Positions 23,580-35,427 of a stretch of 64,000 nucleotides of DNA are shown here, piece by piece (the stretch's first letter is position 1; the number at the start of each line of letters is the position of its first letter). Source of the DNA: Lactuca virosa (taxonomy: Eukaryota > Streptophyta > Magnoliopsida > Asterales > Asteraceae); NCBI GenBank assembly GCA_928212115.1, contig CAKMRJ010004445.1:781382-845381 (forward strand). Direction: 5' to 3'. A program made the translations under genes and the position numbers. Below the pieces are notes generated by a model. It was given only the letters and a program-made list of their open reading frames with translations, searched no databases and had not been told where the DNA came from.

Positions 23580-25078
23580 AGTGAAGTGGGAGAATTAATT
23601 AATAAGAAATAAAGATGAAGTAAATATAAATATTCGTTGAGCCGTAACTCTCTTCTTCCATTCACACACGTATCAGTATATACTGCTACAATCTTGACTT
23701 GGGTGCCGCAGGCATTTAATGCTTCACATGTCTACCCTGCAAATCCTTGACTTTTAAGCGACGTATCAGTTCCCATATACCTCAGAGTAAATTCTTTTCA
23801 CTGCATACTACAAGTCTTCAATCATGCAAAAGAAAACATGACTTGTTGTAGCTAAACTACTTACGTTTGTTATAATTATTTGACTCGTATAAACTTGGTT
23901 GCTATAAGCTGCTTTGTATGTGTATGCTAGTGTAAATTCATGAGGTCTTATCACATTTAAGTCCCTAGAATCAGTTCACACTAATCATTAACTCATTTGA
24001 GTATATGGTCATCATGGATAACGCTAGCCAGAAGTAGACAACTCCTCACTTGCACGATTCGCTTGAGTGCATTTTACCTTTTTATACCCTATGTTTTTGA
24101 TACATATAGTAGTCCCTAGGGCATAATTCGGTCATTAGGCTGGGGATATGAACTCATGAATGGGGACTTGGTACATCTACAAGTCTTACATCACGTTTTG
24201 TCAACAAATCGTGTATACTCAATTTAACAACAACTCTGGTATCTCATTCTAGCAACTAAAAGTGTATCTCCTTTTAGTAACAAATTTGTTATCCCGTTTT
24301 CGCAACAAGCTTTGATTACCCTGAGAATATGAAATTTGCATCTCATTTGGGGCAACATACTTCATCTCACATGATAACAACAAGTCATGGTAATAGAATA
24401 AACTTGACATCATTAGTAGTTACGTCTCATATAACCTCTTGTAAACATCATACTTTGACATTACTACCAATATTTATGTCAATTTCTTTTGTGTTTCAGA
24501 ATTTTAAATTTATGTTTGAGTGAGAATTAGGTTTAGTGAGTTGCATATTCATTAAGGAAGACCTCAACCGTATAAGGACAAACTAGATTTATCATACCTA
24601 TATAACATCTGGAAGAGAAACATGTTTTGTATTCAGTTCCCTTCTCGGTTATAATTCTAACAATGTCATACTTTAGCATTTTAAATGTACGAAGAAATGA
24701 TTGAACCCTTAATTCCCATGTCAGCAAAGTAGAATAAATCAATCATTCTCGTCGCTATCAAACAACTTCATACCGCTAAATATGAAAACCTAACAATATT
24801 GTAAACCGTAAACAAGTCCATATATATTTTTCATCCATACCAAAACTTATCTTGTAGTCGATTATCCCTAATCAAAGCATCGTATGTTCCCCACGACGGT
24901 ATACATCATTAACATCCTAAGTGGTTAAGACGGTTGATGATTAATATAGTTTGAAAATAATTAGCTAACCCAATGGGGCAAAGTTTCACAAAACTAGTCA
25001 TGCCCGATAACCACTCCGGCACGCTCACATTTTTCTCTTAAGGTACTTCTTTCTTAAATTTCGGGACGAAATTCCCTT
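23580..25078 (-). other. RKD upstream region and element D tail
   Basis: No gene seen. 23580-24500 is probably the captured RKD promoter. It contains degenerate CAACAA...GTATCTC-type units about every 25-30 bases at 24195-24400. From about 24500 the sequence grades into retroelement tail: near the end are AAATTTCGGGACGAAATTCC and the purine tract. The boundary between captured host DNA and element is not visible by eye. Confidence 0.45.
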
Positions 25079-25092
25079 CAACAGGGGGATAA
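25079..25092 (+). other. Polypurine tract of element D
   Basis: CAACAGGGGGATAA immediately precedes the 3' LTR start at 25093. It would prime plus-strand DNA synthesis and shows that the RKD gene lies within the transcribed retroelement unit. Confidence 0.75.
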
Positions 25093-28000
25093 TGTAAAAA
25101 CCGGTTCAATTCGGTCATAGTTCGACGATCAAACCCCCGTGGGCCGCGATGCAATAAAGACCAATGGCACGTAGATTGGGGTCTCTTAAGTATAGGTGTT
25201 TGTATTTTTAATTTAACCAGCCGAGGTTTAACAAACTAATAAATTTTACATGGTTAATATAATTAAGTTCAAATTTATATATATAAATATATAAATATAT
25301 ATATAAATGTGTGTGTGTTAATTACCTTTGCAATTATCTAAATACATGTAGGATATGTAACGTGTATATATTCAAAATAAATATACACTTAAAATTTCGT
25401 GTTGTGTAAAAATCCTAAAAACCAAATACCTTATATACGTACATACACCAATACTTCCAATAATATATCAAATTCAAATAGAGGAATATACAAACACTAA
25501 TAAGATGACAGCCAATGGACACTAATAAATTGACAGCCAATTGACACTGTAGGGGAATGGCTTTATTCCTTCCTTTTTTCTTCCTTGTTTCCTGCAATCT
25601 ATCAGAGAATCCCAAACACCTTTACCTACATTGATTCCCATTAAAACAATCCATCCATTCTTCAATTATCAAATACACATAAACAGATTCAAAACAATCC
25701 TTCCATTCTTCAATTATCAAATACACATAAACAGAATCAAAACAATCCTTCCATTCTTCAATTTTCAAAATACACATAAACAGATTCAAAACAAACCTCC
25801 TCATCAGTTTCTATCATAAACAACCAAAAGGACAACCTGTATCCAAGCCAGAACACTCCAGTTCTTGATTCTCGAGTACAACTGCAAACCAGAAGAACAA
25901 TAACCCGTTGGTATTTCTGTTCCTTTTCCTGTGGAAGAAGCACAATACCAAACACCCATCGAATTCTCGTTCTTTCCCTGTCAAATTATCAAAACCCAAA
26001 CACCTATCGAAACCCTGTTGATCAAACTCCATACTTTGCCATAAAGATCACCAACTCAGACAAAGAAAAATTCGGACCATTCATCAGATTTGGAATCACA
26101 AATCAAAAGTCAAAATGTAAGTAACATGATCTTCAGTAAACCGAAACCCAAAGACGTACAGAATGAAGGATGAGATAAAGGATTCAGAGTCAATTGAAAG
26201 ATTTGGAATAGCTATTACCTCAATCGATCTTGCCCCCTTCCGAGTCGTCGAACACCGCCGCAAAAACACTGCTGCTGTCACCACTCGATTCTAGCCGCCG
26301 GAAGACAGAATCCACCCCTTCGTGACTGCCCTCGAGAAACCCCACCGCTACCCTCGTGATTTACCGATCGTCGGGTCCGCCTTCAGCTTCTATCTCCGAG
26401 ACGAAGCAAGCCCCGGTTCATCATCGAACTTCGCCAGAGCTGCTGCCTCGTTCCCCCGGGCTGTTGATACAGACGACGAAGGGGAGTCTTCGCCAGGAAG
26501 TCGGAGTCGGGTGACGAGGTTGGCGAACCCGATGCGATCGGTGGCTCTCCTTGCGATGAAAAGCTTGAGTGCTTTCTCCAATTTTCAGGTTTTCTATCGT
26601 AGTTTGAAAAACCTGCTAAACCAATCTTCGAAGGACACCGGCAGGAGTTATCAGACCAAGCAAAAGTAGGCACAGAACCAACGCCTTCATCGTAAAATCA
26701 GGAACATACGTGGAGGAACGATCCCAGGATGATTCAGGTATCTCATAATCTTCTGGAAGGTCCAGATTTTGGAAAGCTGCTACACGTGATTGGACGTATT
26801 GGACCTTCTCCTGGACTCTCTACTTGCTCTAGGAGTTATCACTTTCCCCAATCAGCCGACGATTTGTCGATCCTTCCCCAATCAGCCGACGATGTGTTCG
26901 ATCTTTCCCCAATCAGCCGACGATTTGTCGATCCTTCCCCAATCGACCGACGATTTTGCTCGATCCGTCCGATTCATCGGTGTTCGATTTCCCGTCGTCT
27001 CCCCCCCCCCGTTCATTGGTGTTCTTCGAGTCGGCTGTGAAGAGAACACGATTTCCCTTTGATCTTATTACGCGATCAAACTGATTGGAACGGGTTTAAA
27101 AGACCCTAATATTCTAGATATCGGATCCGTAGTCGGGTAAAGGGTTACAACCCGAAAAGAAAACGGGTACCGGGTTTGACCCAGTCAACGGTCAAACGGA
27201 AATCCAACCCATTTTTTTTAAACTATCAAAACTTAACCCCTTGTTACAAATACTTTGCAAATTCAGTCCAAACCCCAAATCTTTGATTTCAATTGTCAAT
27301 ATTAACCCCTCCTTTGAAATTATGTTTACCCAATCAGTCCCACTTTTGGTTAAAATAATTTACAAACAATCCTTATACTGTAAACCGGTTACAAAACGGT
27401 CCTGGTAATACTTCAAGGTTCAAGAATTATGAATTTGCGGTTCACTCGGAATGTTTATTATCGTTTCTCAAAGGAATGCAAATACCGTACCAATGGAACT
27501 CACGCTTCAAGGGTGAGTTCATACCCCTACATTTTATATTTTTATTAAGTTTTAAGGGGGGGAATACAAGTTAAATCATCAATATCATAATTAAACGTTT
27601 TCAATAGATTACATCAGAAAAGTTGAACTTCAATCACGACCGGTTTTGGTAAACTTAAACATTTTAGTTTTCAAAACAACACAAGGTGCAAGTAGTTCAA
27701 GTTCTTGATTTTCAAATGGCTACTTGCACATCACCATACGAGTTTTCTATAATTTATACATAACTCAGTATTTGTATAAATATTGTTTTGTTTGGGCTAC
27801 TTGTATTTGTAGTGCACTATTATTATTGTTTTGTTTACGCTACATGTATTTGTAGTGCATTGTCATTTTGTTTTGTTTACGCTACATGTATTTGTAGTGC
27901 ATTATCATTTTTAGTCTAATCTCCATAACTATGCCCGTATTCTTGAGGTACGTTATGGACAATAATAGCGCTATTGGGTTTACCACCCCACCTTGGGACG

Positions 28001-28539
28001 CTAAGGTGATTGATCGCACGTGGTTGAGTGTGTATGATGATTAGATGCTCCATCCTATACATATACATATGTACATGTATAGGGTGAGGACTATTTGTTG
28101 TTGTTATCCTTTGTTAATCCACCTTCAATTTTATAAACCATTATCTCAAATACAATCGTTTGCCAATTTCAAAAGGAAACTAATACTAGGTTTGTAAGTG
28201 AAAAGCATTTAATAATACAAAACAAATACTTATGAACTCACCAACCATTGTGTTGACACTTTTTCAAACCACTTGTATTCTCAGGAAATCAATAAACAGG
28301 TAACCAAGTGTTGTTGAGAATGGCATGCTAAGACGTCAAACATTTCCTATCTTGTCCATGTATTGTAATTGATTTATAAACATGTAAATCATAATGATGT
28401 AACTTTTCAATTATATATATATATATATATATATGTTGGTTGTGTTTACTTGAATTACTATTGCAATTGTTGTTATGATATTATACATGAAGTCCTCCAC
28501 CCCGGACGTTTCCGCCATCCTCGGTTTGGGGGTGTGACA
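25093..28539 (+). repeat. 3' LTR of element D
   Basis: Matches 18140-21587 throughout. Differences include G for A near 25164, C for A near 25638, a one-base loss near 26480 (GACGAAGGGGAG), and GGCTGTGAAG for GGTTGTAAAG near 27033. The one-base loss shifts ORFs in the GC-rich block, which argues against those ORFs being constrained genes. Confidence 0.92.
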
Positions 28540-29742
28540 GGTGTGCCTTAACGCTCCAACGATACTATGATAAACATTAAGTTTACCCTTTGCTACCTTG
28601 TTAAGTCCATGTTAGTGTGCCGGTAACCACACACGCTCCACTAACCAGCTTAAACAAAGTCCAAAGTGTATTTCAGGATTAGCACTTATTCCATTTTCCT
28701 AAGTAACTAAGATTGGCAATTTATAAGTGTTTAGTTACTTAGTATTTATCATTATACTATAAATGAAGGAGATATAGTCCTTGTCCTACCTGTTCGGCTA
28801 AAGACCCTCCATCGGTCAGGGAAGCAGTGAGTGAGAGTGGACACCCTTTAAACTGCCATTTTATAGGCAGTAACCTTACCCCCCTTATAGACCGGCTTCG
28901 TGAATGAATGAGGCCTACTAATGATAAGACGACTTGCTCTTATACATATAATATATTAAACTTTAATATTATAATAGTATAAGGGTGTATTTTAGACATT
29001 TAAAATACTTGGTGGTTTATCTATTAATTGAACTATACTCTTAATTTATTAAATTTAAACCATGTCATTATGGAATTATTAATTCTCTTTTAATTAAACA
29101 CTTAATTATCTATTATAAAGTCCATAAGAGTTAATTGAATTATTCAATAAAAACATCATAATTCCAATTATTAAATCAAAATTAAACCATTTAATTAATT
29201 GTTTAAGTTATGAACCCAAGAGTTTTTAGAATTCAATTCTTTTTTTTTATCATAAAAAACTTTTTCCAAATTCCAAAACTTGAGGGCAAGTTTTGTAACT
29301 CTTGAAAACTTTTGGATTCCATAACTTATGGAGTTAAATACTTGTTTTATGATGAAACTTTTCATGTTCCATAACTTAAGAACAAGTTATGGAATTCTTT
29401 AAATCATTAAGACTAAGTTTTGTAACTCCATAAAAAAACTTTGAATCATTTTTTTTAAAAACCTTTTCATATCCATAACTTATGGAGGTTTCAAAAAACT
29501 CTTAGATCAAACTTTTAAAAACTAATAAAATAATCATATCATTTTATCTTTTACAAATTTGACCTAATTCAAGTCATATAGCAAATGATTCAAATTTTTA
29601 TAAATAATTAGTTTTAACAAGAAAAACAAGTAATTATCTTAAATTTGACAAACGTCATGTTTTTTTCCTTTTTTTTTTCCAACTTTGAAAAAAAAAACAT
29701 TTGCATCAATATAACAGAAAACAACCATGGCTCTGACACCAC
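28540..29742 (-). other. Copia B leader with primer binding site
   Basis: Continues copia B after insert D and lies between gag and the 5' LTR. No coding sequence. AT-rich, with repeated 'CATAACTTATGGA' and 'AAGTTTTGTAACTC' phrases at 29260-29480. The primer binding site AGTGGTGTCAGAGCC (29728-29742, minus) differs from the usual TGGTATCAGAGC at one base. Confidence 0.7.
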
Positions 29743-30507
29743 TGTTGGGTTTTGAGCATTCTAACACTCCTATGGTGTACATGCAACCCTAAAACCTTGG
29801 ATCTATGTTTTCTCTCTATTATACATGCAAATATTAAATATTCCAAGGTTTCATCCTAACTAGCATATTATGAAGCACCTATACTACAAAGTTCTAGTTA
29901 GATGACATACCTTTTGATGTAGCTTGATGTCTCAAGCTTTAAGAGCTTAGCCCCAATAGTGGAAGCCTCAAGTGGAATCACAAATCACCCAAAACACCTT
30001 GGAAAACCTTTAGAGAATATCGATACTGGCTCCACATATGAAATCGGTTATTGCCCTCTTTAGTGTATCTACACTAGCCACTAGCATAATTTCATGAACC
30101 AGATAAGCCCTTATATAGTGTGGAGGATTAGGGTTAAACCCTAATACCCATGACCTTTCATTTCCTAGGATCCATGGGTTAAAGCTCCATGGACTATCCA
30201 TGAAGACTTAGCCCAACCTAAATGAACTTGACCCACTACACATATATATATGTAAGAGTCCATATTTAAATTAGTTCCTTTGATCACTTAATTAATTATA
30301 AATTAATTCTTGATCAATACTAATTAAATAATATGATTATATATTAATATATTAGAACTTATAATATATTAATATAAATCATAAATATACTATTCTCAAA
30401 AGACTATCCATATAAATTGTGTCGGTGAAGTGCAACCCAAATGGACCATGCCGGGTCGGGTCAAGTACATACCAAATATAGTTATGGACTTAGACATTAA
30501 TCCAACA
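29743..30507 (-). repeat. 5' LTR of copia element B
   Basis: Starts TGTTGGATTAATGTC on the minus strand at 30507 and ends AAAACCCAACA at 29743. 765 bases; lacks the TA expansion of its partner at 4193-5036. Confidence 0.88.
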
Positions 30508-31304
30508 CTTTTCCTATCCCGGCCTGTTAAAAATATAACTTTAAAAATAAATCAAAATTAGCCGACGGAGTCTAAACGAAAGTTGTAGAGCATAGTCTCA
30601 CCTACGCGTGGATATAAAGAACGTCAAATACGGAGCTCGTATACAAACGATATGAATTTTTGAAGTTTTTAAATAAAAATAAATAAAAAATTCGAAGCTT
30701 ATCCGAAGGGAACGCCCCACGTAGAAGGAACACCCTGCGTTCGTATGCTCGGTCAGGAGAAGGCCACGTCGCCTCAGCCAACTTCGGAGACGCGCCCCTC
30801 CCCACCCCCCCCCCCCCCCGCCCCGCTCCTACGTGCCGCGTACGAGGGAACGCGCTGCGTCCCTCCGAGGAACACCCTGCGTAGCTGAGGCCAACCTCTC
30901 CCTATAAATAGGATGCGAGGCCAACCGATGTTGTTTGCTAAAATTTTAATTTCTCCTCCCTTTTCTTTCTTTCTACTTGCAAGAAATACCCCCGAAAGTC
31001 CCGATATCATCCCGAAGCCCCGAAACAAATCTCGAAGCCCCGAAGATCCCGAGAAAAAGAGTTTTCGAGCCGAAACTCTGCTCGCAAGAAGCCCGATTTT
31101 TAGAGAAAACATATCGGTTTCCTTGAAGAATATTACTTTAAGAGCTGTAGTGCTGTTCGAGCATCGTCTTATCATGTGAGTGTATATTCATTTTCTTCTA
31201 ACACATATATGCGAAGTATTCTCTATAAAATACGTGCTATGTGTTTATATATTATTTGTTTATTTGTGATAAGTGTTGAATGAATGTTTTATACACGTTT
31301 TAAG

Positions 31305-31367
<63 letters not shown>

Positions 31368-31786
31368 TTTTATCTACAAATATGTTGGGTGAAACATGGG
31401 TATATAGTTGATGTGTGATTAAATAAAATGATGAGAGGCCTCGATGTTGTTGTTGATTCAATCATCTAGCGGAGTTTAGATGACGACCACAGACTCTTCT
31501 AGACAATCCAGTGGAACGCTGGCAGGCTCGCCACCTATAGGTGTTATTGAACTTGGGTGTTCAATTGCTGTACTCCATCCCCCACATGGTTGCCTTATTT
31601 GACATAAATTACTGGGAAACCTCCAAAGCAGTGTTGTCGCCCCAATGAAAATCCTTAGGCTAGGTCCCTTGTGATAGTTGTTTTAGGAACGTAAAGTGAG
31701 GATAACGGGAATTGGTAATTGGGTTATTGTTTGTTGATGAAATTAATATAATTTTTTATTGTGGGTTGAAAACCCTATATGCTCAC
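30508..31786 (+). mobile_element. Ty3/gypsy LTR A, second part
   Basis: Resumes LTR A after copia B. It has the blocks expected after the break (AGCCGACGGAGTCTAAACGA, 'CCTACGCGTGGATATAAAGA'), a TATA box, and downstream 'GGGTTGAAAACCCTATATGC', which matches LTR C. A TA microsatellite lies at 31309-31362. It ends at GCTCAC (31786), where element E is inserted. ORFs over its GC-rich part (30602-31179) look spurious. Confidence 0.85.
30710..30910 (+). promoter_or_regulatory. LTR A core promoter with palindromic words
   Basis: TATAAATA lies at 30903-30910. Upstream are four words of one pattern: GAACGC-CCC-ACGTAG (30710), GAACAC-CCT-GCGTTC (30728-30742), GAACGC-GCT-GCGTCC (30848-30862) and GAACAC-CCT-GCGTAG (30870-30884). 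Each is an imperfect palindrome with a 3-base spacer. A run of 15 C lies at 30805-30819. Confidence 0.55.
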
Positions 31787-33493
31787 TGTAAAGACCAAAA
31801 TTTTACAAAGAAAATTTTTCATTTTTAGCTAGTCAACCATTTTTCATAAAACATAAAGATTCCAACAATCGTTTTCAAAACCATCAACATTGCAACATTA
31901 TTATTTTCAAATCATCAGAGTGTCCCCCAAACAATATCGGAAAAGAGAGATAGAGTGCACGCTGCATCATCACGCCTTGCCCTTGCCCTTGGGCTCCGAG
32001 GTACCTGAAACAAATCCACAAACGGTAAGCTGAAAGCTTAGTGAGTCCCCTAGAGCCTACCCCACACAAACCACATATCACATTAGCTATAAAGCTACCT
32101 CTACCACATATCACATGTCAGTTAGCTATAAAAGCTATCTCTACCATTGGCACATATCAATCACCTATACAAGCTATCTCTACCGTTAGCCACAAAGGCT
32201 ATCTCTACCATTAGCCACAAGGCTATCTCTACCATCAGCCATAAGGCTGTCTGTACCATTAGCCACAAAGGCTATCTCTACCGCATACATTCATATCACA
32301 CACCCCTACATAACAAGTATACCAACTATCATAAAATGGGCCGGCATTGGTGCCTTAGACCCATTGGTATGGTGAGAAGACTCACCTCTTAAACGTTGAA
32401 CTGGTAAGCTGAAGTCAAGTATATTCCACACACTTCTCCTTCTCAACTGTCTATATTCGATGAATAAATAACTCATCATAATTCCAAGAATACCCCCAGG
32501 ATTAACCCTGGTCAAAGTCAAAGTCTATAGTCAAGGTCAACAGTCCATATTGACTTTGACTCGCCGAGTACAACCATTCACTCGTCGGGGTCCCTGCTTA
32601 ACTCGTCGACTCGCCGAGTCACCCGAGGGACTCGTCGAGTTCCTTGGTGTTTACGGCTGTAAACCACCAACCGTACACCTTTGACCGTAAACCCCTGACC
32701 GTACACCCTTGGCCGTGAACCCTCTTGACTCGCCGAGTCACCAGAGGGACTCGACGAGTTCTCACGTAATTAGTTCTTTCCAGTGGGATTTAAGGTTTCA
32801 AACTTCAGATCCATACTTTCCAAGTGAAGATATCACGTAAAGTTGCAAACTTTACGTGCATGCATAGCCTCACGTGGCCATAACACTAAAACTAACATTC
32901 AAACAAGGTTCTTATGCATCGAGAGGGAATGAGCTCAATGAAAGATGCAACTTTATGATATTTGGGGCCTGAAAAGGTCCAGATCTGGAACCATACCCTT
33001 GTGATAGGTCCATATCTAAGCTTGCTTCCAATTCCTCAAAGTTGGTCACAACTCTCAAATAGAATTTATGCTTAAGATAACAGATTCATACCTCAAATCA
33101 ATGCCCAAGACGAACTAGATGCTAGATCCAATATTTTCAACTTGATTCTTCTTCTCCAAGCTTGGATTCCTTCCCAAATTCCCAAAGTCAAGCTCTCAAG
33201 TGCACACTCTTCACACACCACGGAGTTTGCGGCCGTACACAGTCTCTTATGATGTTAAGGGAGGCTGCAAGAGTGTTTAATGAGGCTTATATAGGGACAA
33301 ACCCCAAAATTAGGGTTTTTCATTAAATAGGCTTCTGACTCATCGAGTCAGCCTTCTGACTCGCCGAGTCACTTCCGATTCGTGCCCCTGAAATACGACC
33401 CTACTCGACGAGTTGAGCTCCCAACTCGCCGAGTCCATGCATGAAACCTCTCCTTTGGCAAGTTTCCAACCAATGCTCAAACCAGGTGTTACA
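31787..33493 (-). repeat. 3' LTR of element E
   Basis: Starts TGTAACACCTGGTTTGAGC on the minus strand (33493) and ends TTTTGGTCTTTACA at 31787. It holds a tandem repeat of about 30 bases at 32110-32290 (units containing CACAAAGGCTATCTCTACCA) and repeated ACTCGNCGAGT words at 32560-32760 and 33336-33435. Confidence 0.85.
33286..33435 (-). promoter_or_regulatory. LTR E TATA box and ACTCGNCGAGT word cluster
   Basis: CTATATAAG lies at 33286-33294 (minus). Upstream of it are TGACTC-ATC-GAGTCA (33336-33350), TGACTC-GCC-GAGTCA (33357-33371), ACTC-GAC-GAGT (33403-33413) and ACTC-GCC-GAGT (33424-33434). All are perfect palindromic arms around three bases. Confidence 0.65.
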
Positions 33494-34640
33494 AGTCTCC
33501 CCCACTTGAACTAGACGTCGTCCTCAAAGTCTGTTGATCCAAACAAATCTGAGTAATGATATCGCCTAGAGAGACGACCGCGGCCTCGTCGGTGACACAC
33601 TTTCGAAGTTGCGACACATGGAAGGTTTTGTGAATCTGGCTAAGCTCTTCTGGTAAATCCAAACGGTAGGCTACTTTACCCACTCATGCCGATATCCTGA
33701 ACGACCCAATATATCGGGGTACTAGTTTACCCCTCTTTCGAAATATGATGATTCCCTTCCAAGGTGACACCTTCAATAACACGAAATCTCCCACCTGAAA
33801 TTCTAAGTCGGACCATTGTCGGTCAGCATAACTTTTCTAGCGACTCTGCGCAACTCGCAGTCGGTCTCGCACTTGCTGAACTAGTCCCGTAGTCTTGAGC
33901 ACTACCTCAGTGCTCCCCATGACTCGGTGTCCAACCTCATCCCAACAGACCGGGGTCCTACACCTCCGACCATATAACATCTCAAACGGAGCTCGATCGA
34001 TACTGGCATGATAACTATTATTGTACGAAAACTCTGCCAGTGGGAGATACGTATCCTAACTTCCTCCAAAATCCAACACGCATGTCCGCAGCATATCATC
34101 CAGTGTCTGTATTGTCCTCTTGCTCTGACCGTCGGTCTGGGGGTGGTATGCCGTGCTAAAATGTAGCTGAGTGCCCAACTCCTCATGGAATTTCTTCCAG
34201 AACGTAGATGTAAACCGGACATCGCGGTCAGAAACTACCGACACAGGCACCCCGTGTCTAGCCACCACCTCACGCACATAGATATCTTCCAATTTCTCTG
34301 CGGATATATTTTCGAATATCGGAATGAAATGGGCACTCTTCGTCAATATATCCACAATCACCTATATGGCATCCACACCCCGCGACGTCCTTGGCAACTT
34401 CGTAATGAAGTCCATTGTGATCTCCTCCCACTTCCACATGGGAATGGATAGCGGCTGGACCTTACCATGAGGCCGCTGATGCTCGGCCTTGACCTTCCTG
34501 CAAGTCAAGCACCGCTCTACAAACCAAGAAATTTCCCGCTTCATGCATGGGCACCAGTAACTCAGCCTTAAGTCCCTATACATTTTCGTAGCTCCTGGAT
34601 GTATAGAGAACCTGGACTTATGCGCTTCCTCCAATATCTT
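33494..34640 (-). pseudogene. Element E integrase (dead)
   Basis: Minus-strand pieces give the zinc-binding module (HKSRFSIHPGATKMY, then CLTCRKVKAEHQ), then the catalytic core: MDFITKLPRTSRG, VIVDILTKSAHF, SVVSDRDVRFTS and STAYHPQTDGQSKRTIQTL. The two catalytic Asp are present. The catalytic Glu expected in QSER is Lys (QSKR). Several in-frame stops (after GVDAI, FGGS, VAQSR, RISA) break it. The C-terminal part reads GKVAYRLDLPEELSQIHKTF, then VVSLGDI, and ends without a chromodomain. Confidence 0.85.
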
Positions 34641-35427
34641 TTATCTCACTCCCCCTGTCGTCGGTACCCACACCCGACCACACTGCGTCAATAGGCCTCG
34701 ACTATCCTTAACAAACAAAGGATACTATCCTCAAAATACTCTCTACCTTCCAATTCTCTTTCTTCACTCCCTCAACCTGAGCCTCTTTGATCATCTCCAG
34801 TAATGGGGAGATCACCGTCATCCTCAAACACACACCCCCAATCGAAGAACCTGTCGGCTTACGGCTCAAAGCGTCGGCCACCATGTTGGCCTTCCCTGGG
34901 TGGTATAGAATCTCGCAATCATAGTCTTTTAGCACGTCCAACCACCTTCTCTATCGCATGTTGAGGTTCTGTTGATCCATCAAATACTTCAGGCTCTTGT
35001 GGTCGGTGTAAATGGTACACCGCACTCCATACAAGTAATGCCTCCAGATCTTGAGGGCAAACACTACTGCCCCCAGTTCCAGATCGAGAGTGGGGTAATT
35101 CTACTCATGTGGCTTCAACTGTCGCAAGGCATATGCTATCACGTGCCCTATCTGCATCAGTACCGCACCTAACCCTGAGATCGATGTGTCACAGTACACC
35201 ACCAGGTCATCTAATCCCTCCGGTAGTACAAGGATCGGGGCCTCGCACAGTCTCTGCCTCAAGGTCTCGAAGGCCAACTATTGATCCGTACCCCACCGAA
35301 ACATCACATCCTTCTTGGTCAGGCGGGTCAGTGGCACAGTAACCTTGGAGAAATCCTGGATAAATCTTCGGTAATAACCCGCTAAACCCAAGAAGCTACG
35401 AATCTCCGATGCATTCTTCGGTACCTC
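34641..35427 (-). pseudogene. Element E RNase H (dead)
   Basis: Minus-strand frame shows LVVYCDTSISGLGAVLMQ, VIAYALRQLKPHE, a stop, NYPTLDLELGAVVFALKIW, then TIYTDHKSLKYLMDQQNLNM, a stop, and WLDVLKDYDCEILYHPGKAN and VADALSRKP. This is the gypsy RNase H order including the DHKSL motif and the ADALSRK end. At least three stops (also one in VMR*EVPKN at the start) make it a pseudogene. Confidence 0.85.

Larger units (their letters stand above)
18140..28539 (+). mobile_element. LARD-like LTR retrotransposon D carrying an RKD gene
   Basis: Matching LTRs (18140-21587 and 25093-28539, 3448 and 3447 bases) flank 3505 bases. A primer binding site follows the left LTR (21590-21603) and a purine tract precedes the right one (25079-25092), so orientation is plus and this is one element. 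About a dozen substitutions separate the LTRs, under half a percent. The interior has no gag or pol. It holds a short retroelement-type leader, an antisense three-exon RKD gene with promoter, and a tail ending 'AAATTTCGGGACGAAATTCC', typical of gypsy elements. It inserted in copia B's leader. Outer flanks GTACC and GGTGT do not match, so no target duplication is evident. Confidence 0.9.
4193..30507 (-). mobile_element. Ty1/copia element B carrying two nested inserts
   Basis: Two copies of one LTR (4193-5036 and 29743-30507) bound this unit, which is flanked by CTTTT duplications (4188-4192, 30508-30512). Orientation is minus. A primer binding site AGTGGTGTCAGAGCC lies just inside the right LTR (29728-29742), and a purine-rich tract (reverse of GTCTCCC) lies inside the left one (from 5037). 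Copia-type gag remains at about 17170-17790 and a probable integrase scrap near 8150-8270. Without nested C and D the element is about 7.7 kb. No open pol survives, so it is a dead copy. One substitution changes the outermost base of the left LTR (TGTTGGG to AGTTGGG). Confidence 0.9.

Noticed and set aside
30602..31179. ORFs of 67-133 codons in LTR A
   Set aside because: They span a C run, the TATA box and palindromic words; GC content alone keeps the frames open.
32147..32392. 81-codon ORF with internal repeats
   Set aside because: It is the translation of the roughly 30-base tandem repeat in LTR E.
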